From: Arthrobacter globiformis
Lineage (GTDB): Bacteria; Actinomycetota; Actinomycetes; Actinomycetales; Micrococcaceae
NCBI RefSeq assembly: GCF_003261175.1
Contig: NZ_QLNP01000074.1
Span: 124,001 to 188,000 of the forward strand
Length of the DNA stretch: 64,000 nt
Reading direction: 5' to 3'
In this document: one piece after another, positions 16,156 to 25,706 of the stretch
Layout of the letters: each line of letters starts with the position of its first letter
Numbering within the stretch: position 1 is the first letter of the stretch
Made by a program: the position numbers and the translations under genes
Notes under the pieces: model-generated
Told to the model about the DNA's origin: nothing
What the model saw: only the letters and a program-made list of their open reading frames with translations
Databases searched by the model: none

Positions 16156-17355
16156 CTAGTAAGAGCGTGGAAGCCCCAAGTGCTGCTCGCCGATGTAGTT
16201 GCGGATCATGTCGTCCGTGAGTGGGGCGAACGTGTAAAGCCGGGCGTCCCGGAAGTAGCGCTGCATGGGCAGTTGCCGCAGGAAACCCCAACCGCCCATT
16301 GCCCGCATCCCGACGTCGGTGGCAGTGGTTGCGGCGTCGGCTGCGGCCAGTTTCGCCATGGCCGAAAGGGTTTCGTCAGCCCCGGCATGCCGATCTGAAG
16401 TGGTGGCTGCCTTCTCCAACAACAGCCGCGCGCTCTCGACTTTGACGCTGCAGTCGACGAGCTTGTGCTGCAGGGCCTGGAAGGCACCGATCGGCCGGCC
16501 GAAGGCGTGCCTTTCCTTCACGTAGTCGACCGCGTAGTCAAGAGCGCCCCGCGCGATTCCCAGTGCGACGGCTGCGCCGTTCAACCGTTCGCCGTTGAGC
16601 GTGCCCAGGACGTGGCGGAAGCCTTTGTCCACTTCGCCGAGTACCAAATCTGCGGGAACGCGTACGTCGGTGAATTCGATATCGCACTGTTCCAGCGCCC
16701 GGATGCCCATCGTGTCAATAGGCATCGTTGCGATGCCGGACGTGGCCCGGGGAACGATGAACATGGTGATTCCATCGATCGATGACCGCTGAATCTCACT
16801 TGTGCGCGCCAGGACGATGAGGTAATCCGCGTCGGAGGCGCCGCCGATCCACTTCTTGGGCCCATTGATCAGGAAGGACCCGTCGGGCTGCCGGACGGCC
16901 CTGGTCATCATGGCCCGTGCCACATCCGTCCCGCCGGCCGGTTCACTCAAGGCAAAGGACATTTTGGCGTCGCCAGCGAAAAGCGGGGCGAGGAATCTTT
17001 CCTGCTGGTCGCGGCTGCCGAAGGAATGCAGCAGTTCGACACCCATGTACTGGACCACGAAGCTGACCCCCATGGAGGTGGCGCGGGCGCCGAGTTCTTC
17101 CAGTACCACGGTCTGGCTGCGGTGGCTGGCTTTGGCCCCGCCGATCCCTGACTCCAGCTGGACGAAACCGGCTTTCGCCAGCGTACGGAAAATTTCGATG
17201 TCGTACGTCTCACCTTCGTCATGGGCCGTCAGGCGTTCTTCCGTGACGTGTTCGTCCAGAAGCTGAACGAGCCGTGTCCGTAACCCGTCAGGGTCCTCGC
17301 GGCGGCCTCCGGCTGAGGCGTTGACAATAGGCTCACTGTCCGCGGTGATGCTCAT
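16156..17355 (-). CDS. Acyl-CoA dehydrogenase family protein
   Basis: The 399-residue flavoprotein has the acyl-CoA dehydrogenase layout. The FAD/substrate region is FALSEPAGGTDVARAMM, then KKWIGGASDADYLIV, then the middle beta domain with CDIEFTDVRVPADLVLG. The C-terminal helical domain has ERHAFGRPIGAFQALQHKLVD and AMGGWGFLRQLPMQRYFRDAR. The family desaturates acyl-CoA esters, passing electrons to ETF. The usual GTxEI tail is replaced by APLTDDMIR, so the catalytic glutamate may lie elsewhere, as in isovaleryl-CoA dehydrogenases, or the activity may differ. It lies 39 bases after the MaoC gene. Confidence 0.87.
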   Translation of the reverse strand: MSITADSEPIVNASAGGRREDPDGLRTRLVQLLDEHVTEERLTAHDEGETYDIEIFRTLAKAGFVQLESGIGGAKASHRSQTVVLEELGARATSMGVSFVVQYMGVELLHSFGSRDQQERFLAPLFAGDAKMSFALSEPAGGTDVARAMMTRAVRQPDGSFLINGPKKWIGGASDADYLIVLARTSEIQRSSIDGITMFIVPRATSGIATMPIDTMGIRALEQCDIEFTDVRVPADLVLGEVDKGFRHVLGTLNGERLNGAAVALGIARGALDYAVDYVKERHAFGRPIGAFQALQHKLVDCSVKVESARLLLEKAATTSDRHAGADETLSAMAKLAAADAATTATDVGMRAMGGWGFLRQLPMQRYFRDARLYTFAPLTDDMIRNYIGEQHLGLPRSY

Positions 17356-17394
17356 GGGAGAAGCTCCTTGCTTGGTATACAGACTTCGTGTTGT

Positions 17395-17871
17395 CTAGCG
17401 GCGCTTAATCAGGAAGCTGCTGGAGAACGTCATCACCGTGCTGCCATCCTGCTTTACGACTGTGTAGTCGATGGTCCACAGCCCGGCACCGGCTTTGCTG
17501 GTTTCCCGGGCCTGGCTGACAGTTGCCTCCACATGAATCGTGTCCCCAATGAAGACCGGCTTTACCGCGCGGACAGCATCCAGCCCAAGCCAGGCGATGA
17601 CGTTGCTGAAGTATCCGGTCTGGGTCATCAATCCCAGCCCAACTGACAGTGTGAGCGGCCCGTGGCCGATCCTCTGGCCAAATGGAGTCTGCGCCGCGTA
17701 CTCCTCATCCAAGTGGAGGGACACCCAGTCGCCGGTGAGTCCGGCCCACTGCACCAGGTGCGCCTCGGTGACGGTGATACCCGGGCTTTGCAGCCGGTCA
17801 CCTGTCTCAAGGGCGTCCCAGAAATGGTCCGGGCGTCCCTTGACCAGCTTCTCCTGGACCTGCTCGCTCAT
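17395..17871 (-). CDS. MaoC-family dehydratase-like protein (copy 2)
   Basis: The 158-residue hot-dog protein shows FWDALETGDRLQSPGITVTEAH, the DWVSLHLDEEYAAQTPFGQRIGHG hydratase-2-like core and VKPVFIGDTIHVEATV. The ATG at 17871 follows AAAGGAG; the longer frame upstream crosses the promoter region. It is the first gene of a minus-strand operon with acyl-CoA dehydrogenase and EthD genes, and an operator-like motif lies 75 bases upstream. Likely role is hydration of the enoyl-CoA made by the dehydrogenase; a thioesterase-like role is possible. Confidence 0.82.
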   Translation of the reverse strand: MSEQVQEKLVKGRPDHFWDALETGDRLQSPGITVTEAHLVQWAGLTGDWVSLHLDEEYAAQTPFGQRIGHGPLTLSVGLGLMTQTGYFSNVIAWLGLDAVRAVKPVFIGDTIHVEATVSQARETSKAGAGLWTIDYTVVKQDGSTVMTFSSSFLIKRR

Positions 17872-17945
17872 CTGTTCTCCTTTGGGGGACCGTGATTCTC
17901 CACAGCATCGGCTGCCTTTCAGCCGAAGCCTCTCAGGCAAGCATA

Positions 17946-17963
17946 GACTAACGGGCGTTCGTA
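17946..17963 (-). promoter_or_regulatory. Operator-like motif upstream of the MaoC/acyl-CoA dehydrogenase operon
   Basis: Read on the plus strand it is GACTAAC-GGGC-GTTCGTA; on the minus strand TACGAAC-GCCC-GTTAGTC. One half-site is perfect and the other is degenerate. It sits 75 bases upstream of the MaoC start. Confidence 0.6.
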
Positions 17964-18081
17964 CGACTAGGGATTTGGTGAACTCCCCCTTCGGCACCCA
18001 GGCGCAGCCCGCCCAACCCCGTTCCCGGGGCGATGGATTAGGCGCCTCTTGCGTGCGACACGCATCACACCCTAAACTCCG

Positions 18082-18099
18082 TACGAACGCTTGTTTCTT
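18082..18099 (+). promoter_or_regulatory. Operator-like motif upstream of the MHS transporter
   Basis: The 18-mer TACGAAC-GCTT-GTTTCTT has the perfect left half and centre. TAAACT at 18073-18078 just upstream is a possible -10 element. It lies about 130 bases before the transporter start. Confidence 0.6.
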
Positions 18100-18228
18100 T
18101 CCTCACCGTTATCGAGCACTACGGGGGAGGGGAGCGCACCGAAGGTCCGCAGCAACCGACCCGAACCGCGAGCGTCGCGGGAGACGCCGATCTCCCCTAC
18201 TCTTCAATTAACTAAGGAATGAGTTCCA

Positions 18229-19581
18229 ATGTCGGAATTGACTAATCCCGTCCAAGCTTCGGCGCCGGATGTGCCCGGGGCCCCAGCGTTTGATCCGCGG
18301 ACCTCGCGACGGGCGGTCGCGAGTGGCACGTTCGGCACCGCGCTGGAGTGGTTCGACTTTGCCGTGTACGGCACGCTGTCGGCGACCCTGTTCCCCCAGC
18401 TCTTCTTCCCCAGCTTTGACACGAATACGGCAATTCTGGCCTCTTTCGCCACCTTTGGAGCTGGCATGGTCGCCCGCCCCCTCGGCGGAATCTTCTTCGG
18501 GGCGCTCGGTGACAAGATTGGCCGACGAAACGTCCTCATGTTCACCCTCATGCTCATGGGCGTTTCCTCGGTGCTGATCGGTCTGCTTCCGAATTACGCC
18601 GTGGCGGGGATCATTGCCCCGATGCTTCTTGTCCTGCTGCGCTTCCTGCAGGGCTTCGCCCTCGGCGGGGAGGCCTCGGGCGTTCAGGTGCTTGTCGTCG
18701 AGCACGCCCCCTCAGCCCATCGAGGCCTGTACGGAGGAATCCTGGCTACAGGCTCGCCCCTTGCCCAGACCTTCGCGTCGGTCACCCTTACGGGGCTGGC
18801 TATGTTTCTCTCCAAGGAAGACTTTTCCTCGTGGGGATGGAGGGTCCCCTTCCTGATGGGTGTGCTACTGCTCGTTGTAGGTGTGTTCATCCGCCGGCGG
18901 GTCGAAGAAACCCCTGCCTTCAAGGAAAGCCAGAAGAAGGCTGCCGAATCCGCGGTTCCCCAGGAACGCGCCCTGGCAGTGATTGCGAAGAAGCCCGGAA
19001 CCGTCATCAAGCTGGTGCTGTCCTGGGCCGCGTCCGCGGGGTTGTTCTGGATCAGCGTCACCTATGCCGTGAATTACCTGACCAAGGAGCTCGGCTACGA
19101 CAACTCGATCACTTTCGGGCTCCTGCTCATGGCAAACCTCATCTCCATTCCTGCTGCGCTTCTTGGAGGCCGGCTCAGTGACAGCATCGGCCGCAAGAAG
19201 ACAATGCTGCTCGGCCTGACCATGCAGGGTCTCGCGGCGGCCACCATGTTCCCCATCATGAATTCCATGAATTACCCGGCAAGCGTCGCGATCATCACAC
19301 TGGCGCTGTGCGGTATCCAGGTCACGGCTGGCACCCAGGCCGCCTTCTTCTCCGAAGCGCTCCCTACGTCCATGCGCTACACGGGCTCGGCGCTGGGCAT
19401 GACCCTGGCCGGCCTGTTCTTTGGGGCGCCGATCCCGTTCGTTGCCGCCTGGATCTTCCAGCACACCAGCAACGGCATCCTAGCCTTGACCTGCATCGGG
19501 CTCGGACTGGTGGTCATCTCTGTCATTGCCGTCCTGACGCTGCCGGAACGCTACAAGCAGTCGCTTCACGGGGAACACTGA
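18229..19581 (+). CDS. MFS transporter, metabolite:H+ symporter (MHS) type
   Basis: The 450-residue protein has about twelve membrane segments. SGTFGTALEWFDFAVYGTL at the N-terminus, RPLGGIFFGALGDKIGRRN in the first loop and LLRFLQGFALGGEASGVQV are typical of the MHS family, which imports organic acids such as shikimate, ketoglutarate, aromatic acids or betaines with protons. It is a single-gene unit preceded by an operator-like motif and followed by a strong hairpin. It is the likely importer of the island's acidic substrate or of a pathway acid; the compound cannot be deduced. Confidence 0.87.
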   Translation: MSELTNPVQASAPDVPGAPAFDPRTSRRAVASGTFGTALEWFDFAVYGTLSATLFPQLFFPSFDTNTAILASFATFGAGMVARPLGGIFFGALGDKIGRRNVLMFTLMLMGVSSVLIGLLPNYAVAGIIAPMLLVLLRFLQGFALGGEASGVQVLVVEHAPSAHRGLYGGILATGSPLAQTFASVTLTGLAMFLSKEDFSSWGWRVPFLMGVLLLVVGVFIRRRVEETPAFKESQKKAAESAVPQERALAVIAKKPGTVIKLVLSWAASAGLFWISVTYAVNYLTKELGYDNSITFGLLLMANLISIPAALLGGRLSDSIGRKKTMLLGLTMQGLAAATMFPIMNSMNYPASVAIITLALCGIQVTAGTQAAFFSEALPTSMRYTGSALGMTLAGLFFGAPIPFVAAWIFQHTSNGILALTCIGLGLVVISVIAVLTLPERYKQSLHGEH

Positions 19582-19623
19582 CATAAACGGGGATCGAAAC
19601 TTTCACCTCCGGCACCCTCGTTA

Positions 19624-19668
19624 GCAACACTTCGGGCCGCGCCCATATGGCGCGGCCCGCAGTGTTGC
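19624..19668 (+). terminator. Terminator-like hairpin after the MHS transporter
   Basis: GGGCCGCGCC at 19634-19643 pairs with GGCGCGGCCC at 19649-19658 around a 5-base loop, and flanking GCAACACT/AGTGTTGC extend the stem after one mismatch. It could serve both the transporter and the convergent debranching pseudogene. Confidence 0.65.
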
Positions 19669-19830
19669 CTGATCCTCGGCGATTTAATGAGGCACGCTGA
19701 GGGAATCTTCGGGGATACGCCTGAAGGTTCTGTGGCGGGCATCGCTTTTAGATGACGGGCACCGAGGCTCCTCTTCCTAGTCCATGCCTGCACGCAAGTC
19801 CATGCCCTGCAGCGGAGCGGGTAACCGCGG

Positions 19831-21966
19831 TTAGGCCTTCCCGAGCAATTTGGCTTGTTCGACAAGATCGGCCGCCCACGGTCGCTTTCCATGGTGGAAC
19901 AACATACCCTTGGGCAGGCCTTGGACGGTCGCGGTAGTACCGGAGATATCGATAGTGATCCTGCCGTTTGGTGATGTGCAGGTCGCCGTAAGATTCGGGG
20001 AGCACCGGATCCATCCAGAGGCCGCCGCGGGCCACGTCGGCGTAATATCCCATTAGGCCCTTCACAAGCTGGATAGGGGTAGTGGCGGCGCAGGCCTGCG
20101 GCGAGCACGCCGTGGGATAGGGAAGCGGTTCGTCGAATTGGTCCCGGCTGAATCCACAGAACAATTCCGGCAGCCTCCCTTCCGAATATTCGGCCGCTTC
20201 AAACAAGGCAGTGGAGATCCGCTGCGCCTGCTCCACGAAGCCGTAGCGCAGGAGACCGGCCGCGATGATTGCGTTGTCGTGGGGCCACACCGATCCGTTG
20301 TGGTAACTTGCGGGATTGTAAGCGCCCATGTCACTCGCCAAGGTTCGGACGCCCCACCCGCTGAACATCTCCGGGGACATGAGTCGCTCCGCCACCAGCG
20401 GGGCCTTGTCCTGGTCGATGATGCCAAACAACAGGCATTGGCCCATGTTGGACGCGCACGCATCGACAGGCCGCTTCTTTCCGTCGAGGGCGACGGCGTA
20501 ATAGCCGTGCTCAGGCAACCAGAACCGTTCGTTGAACTGCCTCTTCAACGTCGCCCCACGTTCCCGGTATTCAGCCGCCAAGGCCATGTCACCGGCGTCA
20601 TAGGCTATCCAGAAGCGGGCAAGATACGCACTGTAGACGTAGGCCTGCACTTCGCAGAGTGCAATGGGCGGCTCGGCCAGGGTGCCGTCAGCAAAGTTGA
20701 TGCCGTCCCAGGAGTCCTTCCAACCCTGGTTGATCAGCCCTTGGTCGTTCAGACGCTGGTACTCGACGAATCCGTCGCCGTCCTTGTCTCCGTAGTCCCG
20801 GATCCAGGCCAGCGCCCGGTCAACGTGCGGCAGCAGCGCTGAGATGGTTTCCGGGGCGAATCCCCAGCGGCTCACTTCCCCGAACAACGCGACGAACAAC
20901 GGCGTGGCGTCGACGCTGCCGTAGTAGGCAGACTTGCCGCCCAGGGCAAGACCGCTGGAGACATCGAGCCTGACCTCGTGGAGGATCTTCCCGGGTTCCT
21001 CCTCGCTCATCTCATCGACGGCACTGCCCTGGCGATCGGCCAGCGTCTGGATGGTGCCAAAGGCCAGTGACGGGTCCACCGGCAACGCCATGAGGGATGC
21101 CCATAGGGAGTCCCGCCCGAAAAGCGCCATGAACCACGGCGCGCCGGCGGCTACCACGATCCGGTCCGGATGGGCGGGGTCCTCGATCCGAAGGGCGCCC
21201 AGGTCGTCATAGCTGCGCCGAAGCGTCCGCTCGATGGAGCGGTTGCCCATCCGCAGCAACGGGATCTTCGACACCCACTCCTGCCGACGAAGGTCCCGCG
21301 GCGATACTCCCCTGGCACGGATAAAGGGTGACAACGGATGGGACTGAATGGCGGTCGGCACCGCTCGTATGGTTGCGCTCCATTGTCCGTGCGGCGGCAC
21401 TACCGTGCGGTAGGTCAGAGCCTCAGGCGAGGCGTCGGCGCCACTGGCGGACACGACGACACCTTTCCGAATGTCCTGCCAGGCGGCCCTGATGGTCAGC
21501 GCGTCGCCTTCCGCCTGCCGGGACTCATTCCAGCGCCGTTGGATGCGCGCCTCCTTCACCTCAAAGAGGTCAGCGAAATCCGCTTCAACCCTGAGGCGGA
21601 CCACACATTCGGCCCGGCCGGCGCGTAGTTTCTGACCGTTATCTGCTCCACGATTCCGCCGCCGACCTCGCGGAGGCGTACAACAATCAGCGGGCTGTCC
21701 GCGTGCCCGTCCGGACGGGGAACGCGGCCGGCAAACAGGCCCCGGTACGGTTCCTTGGTTTTAGCCGCCAGCGGCTCCAACGGGGCACCATTAACGGTCA
21801 GATGCCAGCCGGACAGGATACGGGTGTCCTCATAAAAAACCCCGTGCGGGTATTCCGGATGAATGTCGCCGTTCGCCGAGGAGATGCAGAAGGAAGAGCC
21901 CTCCACCAGGGTGACCGAGCCGGGCCCCAACGGCCCGGCAGCGGTGTCAGCGTTCCATCCAGCCAT
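19831..21966 (-). pseudogene. Frameshifted glycogen-debranching-like (amylo-alpha-1,6-glucosidase) gene
   Basis: This is a homologue of the intact 718-residue gene at 52319-54475. It starts MAGWNADTAAG at 21966 with the same N-terminal debranching domain, then loses frame near 21615 where it lacks one base relative to the intact copy. The next frame runs through the (alpha/alpha)6 catalytic region (FMALFGRDSLWASLMALP, AYYGSVDATPLF, SDMGAYNPASYHNGSVWPHDN is split here as SDMGAY and YHNGSVWPHDN). Near 19969 a 14-base loss after DLHIT shifts frame again; the original ending resumes as GRITIDISGTT and runs to a TAA at 19831-19833. Two independent frame breaks make a non-functional gene likely, although sequencing error at GC runs could explain the first. 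Confidence 0.85.
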
Positions 21967-22248
21967 CCGGGCTCCTTCAAAGGGCTGACCTCACCGCCAG
22001 GAGACCCGGCCCAGCACTGTACGCACCCCGGTCCGGCCACCTGCTCCAATCGACGCTACCCCTGTGTGCCTGATGATGCCATAGGCCGCTGGACGAGCCC
22101 TCGACGACCGCAACCCAACCCGGAATTACTTGCAGTCGGCGGAACTCGATGGAGGAGTGCGATATTGCATCAAAGGAAACATTCACTTCTACCGGCACTC
22201 TACGTATCAAGCCGTACTCAGCTGATCCTTTCAACCCTAGGAAGATGA

Positions 22249-22276
22249 TTGACACCGAGTGAGACATGGGTAACAT
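22249..22276 (+). promoter_or_regulatory. Promoter of the alcohol/aldehyde dehydrogenase operon
   Basis: TTGACA at 22249-22254 is followed after 16 bases by TAACAT at 22271-22276. The same TTGACA-N16-TAACAT arrangement precedes the F420 biosynthesis operon. The operator-like motif starts 12 bases downstream, over the expected start of transcription. Confidence 0.6.
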
Positions 22277-22288
22277 TGAGGAAGCAAG

Positions 22289-22306
22289 AACGAGCGATTG
22301 TTCGTA
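22289..22306 (+). promoter_or_regulatory. Operator-like motif upstream of the alcohol dehydrogenase
   Basis: The 18-mer AACGAGC-GATT-GTTCGTA has the full right half-site. It lies just downstream of a TTGACA/TAACAT promoter and 52 bases before the ATG, a classical repressor position. Confidence 0.68.
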
Positions 22307-22358
22307 CTCGATTTAGTCAAGGATGACTGGCTGCTGCTCGGCCACGGATGGAGAAAAA

Positions 22359-23411
22359 ATGAAGGCTTTAGTACTGACGGAGTTCGGCAAGGATCTTGAA
22401 GTTCTGGAGGTGCCGGAGCCGGACCTGACAGCCAAGGGCGCGCTGATCCGGGTCGAAGCGAATGGGATCTGTCGCAGTGACTGGCACCTCTGGATGGGCG
22501 ACTGGGACTGGCTGGGCCTGAAGCTGGAACTGCCCCACGTGATGGGCCACGAGTTCGCCGGCGTCATTGAAGAGGTGGGATCCGAAGTTTCGCGTTACAA
22601 GAAGGGTGACCGCGTCGTCGTACCCCACGCTCACGGTTGTGGGCACTGCGAGTACTGCCTCGCAGGGCATAACAACATCTGTGAAAACGTCTCGTTCGCC
22701 GGCACCAACTACTGGGGCGGCTATGGCCGCTTCGTCGAGGTTCCGGACGCCGACCGCAACCTCGTCCGTCTGCCCGAGAACGTTGACTTTGACGCGGCCG
22801 CCGGCCTGGGATGCAGGTTCATGACCGCCTTCCACGGCATCGTGGACCAGGTCAGCGTCAAGCCTGGCGAATGGGTATCGGTTCACGGCTGCGGCGGGCT
22901 GGGCCTCTCGGCAATCCACATCGCCGCTGCCATGGGGGCCAACGTCATCGCCGTGGACATCAACGAGGACTCCCTCGCGCTGGCAAAGTCGCTCGGTGCA
23001 GTGGCAACCGTCAACGGGCGGAACGAAGACCCGGTCGCGGCAATCCGGGAGCTTACCAAGGGCGGAGCCCACGTAGCCGTGGACGCCCTCGGGATCTCCA
23101 TCACCTGCCAGGCCGCGGTCAATAGCCTCCGCAAGCGCGGCCGCCTCCTGCAGGTCGGCCTGACATCCAAGGAAGAAAAGGGCATGATTGCCCTGCCCAT
23201 CGACAGCATCGTCCTTCAGGAACTGTCGATCGTCGGGTCAGCCAACATGCCGGTCTCCCGCTACCCCGACATGATGCGCATGGTCGAGCGCGGCATCCTG
23301 AACCCGGGCAGCATGATCACCAACCGAGTAGGACTTGACGAAGCCGGGAGCATTATCGCCTCCATGGGTGAATTCAAAGGCAGCGGCATCAGTGTCCTCA
23401 ACCGCTGGTAG
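22359..23411 (+). CDS. Zinc-dependent alcohol dehydrogenase
   Basis: The 350-residue medium-chain dehydrogenase begins MKALVLTEFGKDLEVLEVPEP. Catalytic zinc ligands are Cys in NGICRSDWH and the GHE of HVMGHEFAGVIEEVG; the structural zinc lobe is CGHCEYCLAGHNNIC. The Rossmann motif is VHGCGGLGLSAIHIA, and VIAVDINEDSLALAKSLGA indicates NAD binding. An in-frame ATG at 22323 lies upstream, but 22359 has GGAGAAAA before it. It is followed after 49 bases by an aldehyde dehydrogenase, so the pair probably oxidises a primary alcohol to the acid that the ligase activates. Confidence 0.88.
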   Translation: MKALVLTEFGKDLEVLEVPEPDLTAKGALIRVEANGICRSDWHLWMGDWDWLGLKLELPHVMGHEFAGVIEEVGSEVSRYKKGDRVVVPHAHGCGHCEYCLAGHNNICENVSFAGTNYWGGYGRFVEVPDADRNLVRLPENVDFDAAAGLGCRFMTAFHGIVDQVSVKPGEWVSVHGCGGLGLSAIHIAAAMGANVIAVDINEDSLALAKSLGAVATVNGRNEDPVAAIRELTKGGAHVAVDALGISITCQAAVNSLRKRGRLLQVGLTSKEEKGMIALPIDSIVLQELSIVGSANMPVSRYPDMMRMVERGILNPGSMITNRVGLDEAGSIIASMGEFKGSGISVLNRW

Positions 23412-23460
23412 CACACCAGCCAACGTCACCACTCTCCTGAACAGCTGAAAGGCTCCTGAA

Positions 23461-24945
23461 ATGAAGATGCTTATCAATGGGGAAAAGCGCGACGCCCGCA
23501 ATGGCGCCATCTCCGAAACACTGAATGTCGCCACCAATGAAGTCATCGATACGATCCCCTCTGCCACCGCGGAAGACATCCAGGAGGCCTTGGAACACGC
23601 GCAGGAGGGCGCAAAGATCTGGGCTGAGACACCTGCCCACCAGCGCTCATCCGTCCTGACAAGGTTCGTGGCGACACTGCGCGAAAACATCGATGAGCTT
23701 GCGGTCCTGCTGGCCGGTGAGAGCGGTAAGATCCTCGCCCATTCCCGGAACGAGCTGGAAACAGCCGCGCGAATCTTTGAGGGATTCGCCGAGGAGTCCA
23801 AGCGGATCTTTGGTCAGTCCATCCCGTTGGATATCCAGCCCGGGCTTGAGGGGGATCTCCTCATTACCAAGCGCGAGCCCTTGGGCGTTATTGCCGCCAT
23901 CCTTGCCTTCAACTTTCCGGCTGAACTTTACGCACAGAAAGTTGGCGCCGCCCTCGCCGGCGGAAACGCTGTTATCGTCAAGCCCCCGCAGGATGACTCC
24001 CTCACCTGCATCCGGATGACCGAAATGCTTCTTGAAGCCGGCGTGCCGGGCAAGACGCTGCAGATTGTGACGGGATCCGGATCGGTGACTGGCGACTACC
24101 TGTCTCGCAGCGCACTGATCAACGGACTGAGCTTTACCGGCAGCACGAGGGTCGGAGAAATGATTGCGGAAAACACGGCGCGTAACGTCGTCCGCACCTT
24201 CCTTGAGCTCAACGGCAACGATGCGTTCATCGTTTGCGAGGACGCCGACATCGACCTTGCGGTCCAGCACGCCGCCATCGGCCGCCTATACGGCAACGGG
24301 CAGGTCTGCGTGGCCACGAAGAGGATTCTGGTCGAGGAATCACGTTACAGCGAGTTCCTTGCAAAGCTTACGGATCAGGTGCAGGGCAAGAAATCAGGGG
24401 ACCCGACCGATCCCTCGACCGAGATCGGCCCGCTCATCAACGAGCGTGCGGCGAAGGACGTTGAGAACCAGATCCAGCAGGCCGTGTCTGAAGGCGCCAC
24501 TATTCACCTTGGTGGCAAGCGGGACGGGGCATTCGTCGAGCCCACCATCCTTGAAATCACCAGGGAAGTCGGGATTGCAACCGACGATGAAATCTTCGGC
24601 CCGGTGTTCTCCGTTCTGCCCTTCCGAGGCATCGAGGAAGCCCTTGAAATTTCCAATGCCTCCTCATTCGGGCTCGGCGGTGCGGTCTTCTCGACCGACT
24701 TCCACAAAGCCTATTACGCTGCCAGCCGCATGCAGACGGGCATGGTTTCCATCAACGGCGGCAACTGCTACCGTCCCGACGGAAGTGCCTTTGGCGGGTA
24801 CAAGAAGAGCGGCATCGGACGCGAAGGCTTCCTGTACACGCTTGAGGAACTCACTCAGATCAAGAGCATTGTGATGCGCGGAATCCTCACGAACCCGCTG
24901 TCTCCCAGCGCTGCAACCGGAACTGAAACCATCACCGGCGACTAG
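23461..24945 (+). CDS. NAD(P)-dependent aldehyde dehydrogenase
   Basis: The 494-residue protein fits the aldehyde dehydrogenase superfamily. The cofactor region has AAILAFNFPAELYAQKVGAAL, the SFTGSTRVGE motif follows, the general base glutamate is in TFLELNGNDAF, and the catalytic cysteine is in GNGQVCVATKR. The C-terminus has EIFGPVFSVLPF and FGGYKKSGIGREG. ELNGND rather than ELGGKN and QVC rather than QRC place it near the succinate-semialdehyde/lactaldehyde-type branch. It is co-transcribed with the alcohol dehydrogenase. A hairpin terminator starts five bases after the stop. Confidence 0.9.
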   Translation: MKMLINGEKRDARNGAISETLNVATNEVIDTIPSATAEDIQEALEHAQEGAKIWAETPAHQRSSVLTRFVATLRENIDELAVLLAGESGKILAHSRNELETAARIFEGFAEESKRIFGQSIPLDIQPGLEGDLLITKREPLGVIAAILAFNFPAELYAQKVGAALAGGNAVIVKPPQDDSLTCIRMTEMLLEAGVPGKTLQIVTGSGSVTGDYLSRSALINGLSFTGSTRVGEMIAENTARNVVRTFLELNGNDAFIVCEDADIDLAVQHAAIGRLYGNGQVCVATKRILVEESRYSEFLAKLTDQVQGKKSGDPTDPSTEIGPLINERAAKDVENQIQQAVSEGATIHLGGKRDGAFVEPTILEITREVGIATDDEIFGPVFSVLPFRGIEEALEISNASSFGLGGAVFSTDFHKAYYAASRMQTGMVSINGGNCYRPDGSAFGGYKKSGIGREGFLYTLEELTQIKSIVMRGILTNPLSPSAATGTETITGD

Positions 24946-24950
24946 CCGCT

Positions 24951-24983
24951 TGGCTGGCCGGCCCTCAGTGGGCCGGCCAGCCA
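24951..24983 (+). terminator. Terminator-like hairpin after the aldehyde dehydrogenase
   Basis: TGGCTGGCCGGCC at 24951-24963 pairs perfectly with 24971-24983, with one further C-G pair and a 5-base loop. Only a short A-rich stretch follows. Confidence 0.65.
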
Positions 24984-25571
24984 GAAACCGGTGGAAGGGC
25001 CTGGACGGCTCACGCCGGAAAGCATGCATCACCACTGCTTGAATGGGTAATTTGATCCTGCCCATATATCTGTAAAAAACCCGGCATTAACCCCGTCACG
25101 GTGAAAACGACACGGCGAAAAGCGAGGAGAATGCTTTTGCAGAAAGACCGCGGCAGCGTGTTCGCCAACGATTTCACACCCGTCCGTTTATCGACGAACA
25201 TTTCTAATTAACTAAGCAACCGCACGCCTACGCCGTGAGCCTAGGGGTGCGGCCGAAACATTGCTTCGGGCTCTAGACTCCGCGGTCGGCGCTCTTCAGG
25301 CCTCGGAGTGCACAGACCTGCGTCCCGCCCGGGCGCCAATCCCTGAGCGCGCCTTGGAAAAGTCCGCGCCAGCCCCGTAGTTCCGATCGTGGCCCGGCAG
25401 CGCCAGGAGCGCTGTCCCCTTGGCTGCGGGTAGTGCTCTGACACTCTTAATACCGGATTTTCCCTCATGCCCTCAACAGCACCGCCCCCGGTTCTCTTGG
25501 GGGCATTTTCATCTCCTGCAGATAAATTTTCACCGCCGAAATAGCGGGAGTTGTTAGCAATCAGGAATTTG
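24984..25571. other. Intergenic region without a convincing gene
   Basis: About 590 bases follow the terminator. Long open frames on the minus strand (25241-25816) overlap the next promoter and gene and look accidental. The 11-mer AATTAACTAAG near 25207 also occurs near 18207, in both cases in an untranslated region. Confidence 0.4.
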
Positions 25572-25615
25572 TTGACAAAGTGGCGCCCGTCACAGCAAAC
25601 TAGTGTATGTTCGTA
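25572..25615 (+). promoter_or_regulatory. Promoter and operator-like motif of the ABC transporter/F420 operon
   Basis: TTGACA at 25572-25577 is a strong -35; CAAACT at 25596 is a weak -10. The overlapping 18-mer AACTAGT-GTAT-GTTCGTA (25598-25615) keeps only the right half-site of the island motif. It precedes an operon of about 8 kb. Confidence 0.55.
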
Positions 25616-25706
25616 TTGAGCAGCCTGCCGAATTGCCCCACGAAGCGTATGAGGCGCAATGGAGCAGCCCCGGACGGTTTTACGTCTGCGACAGAAGAGG
25701 CCCAAA

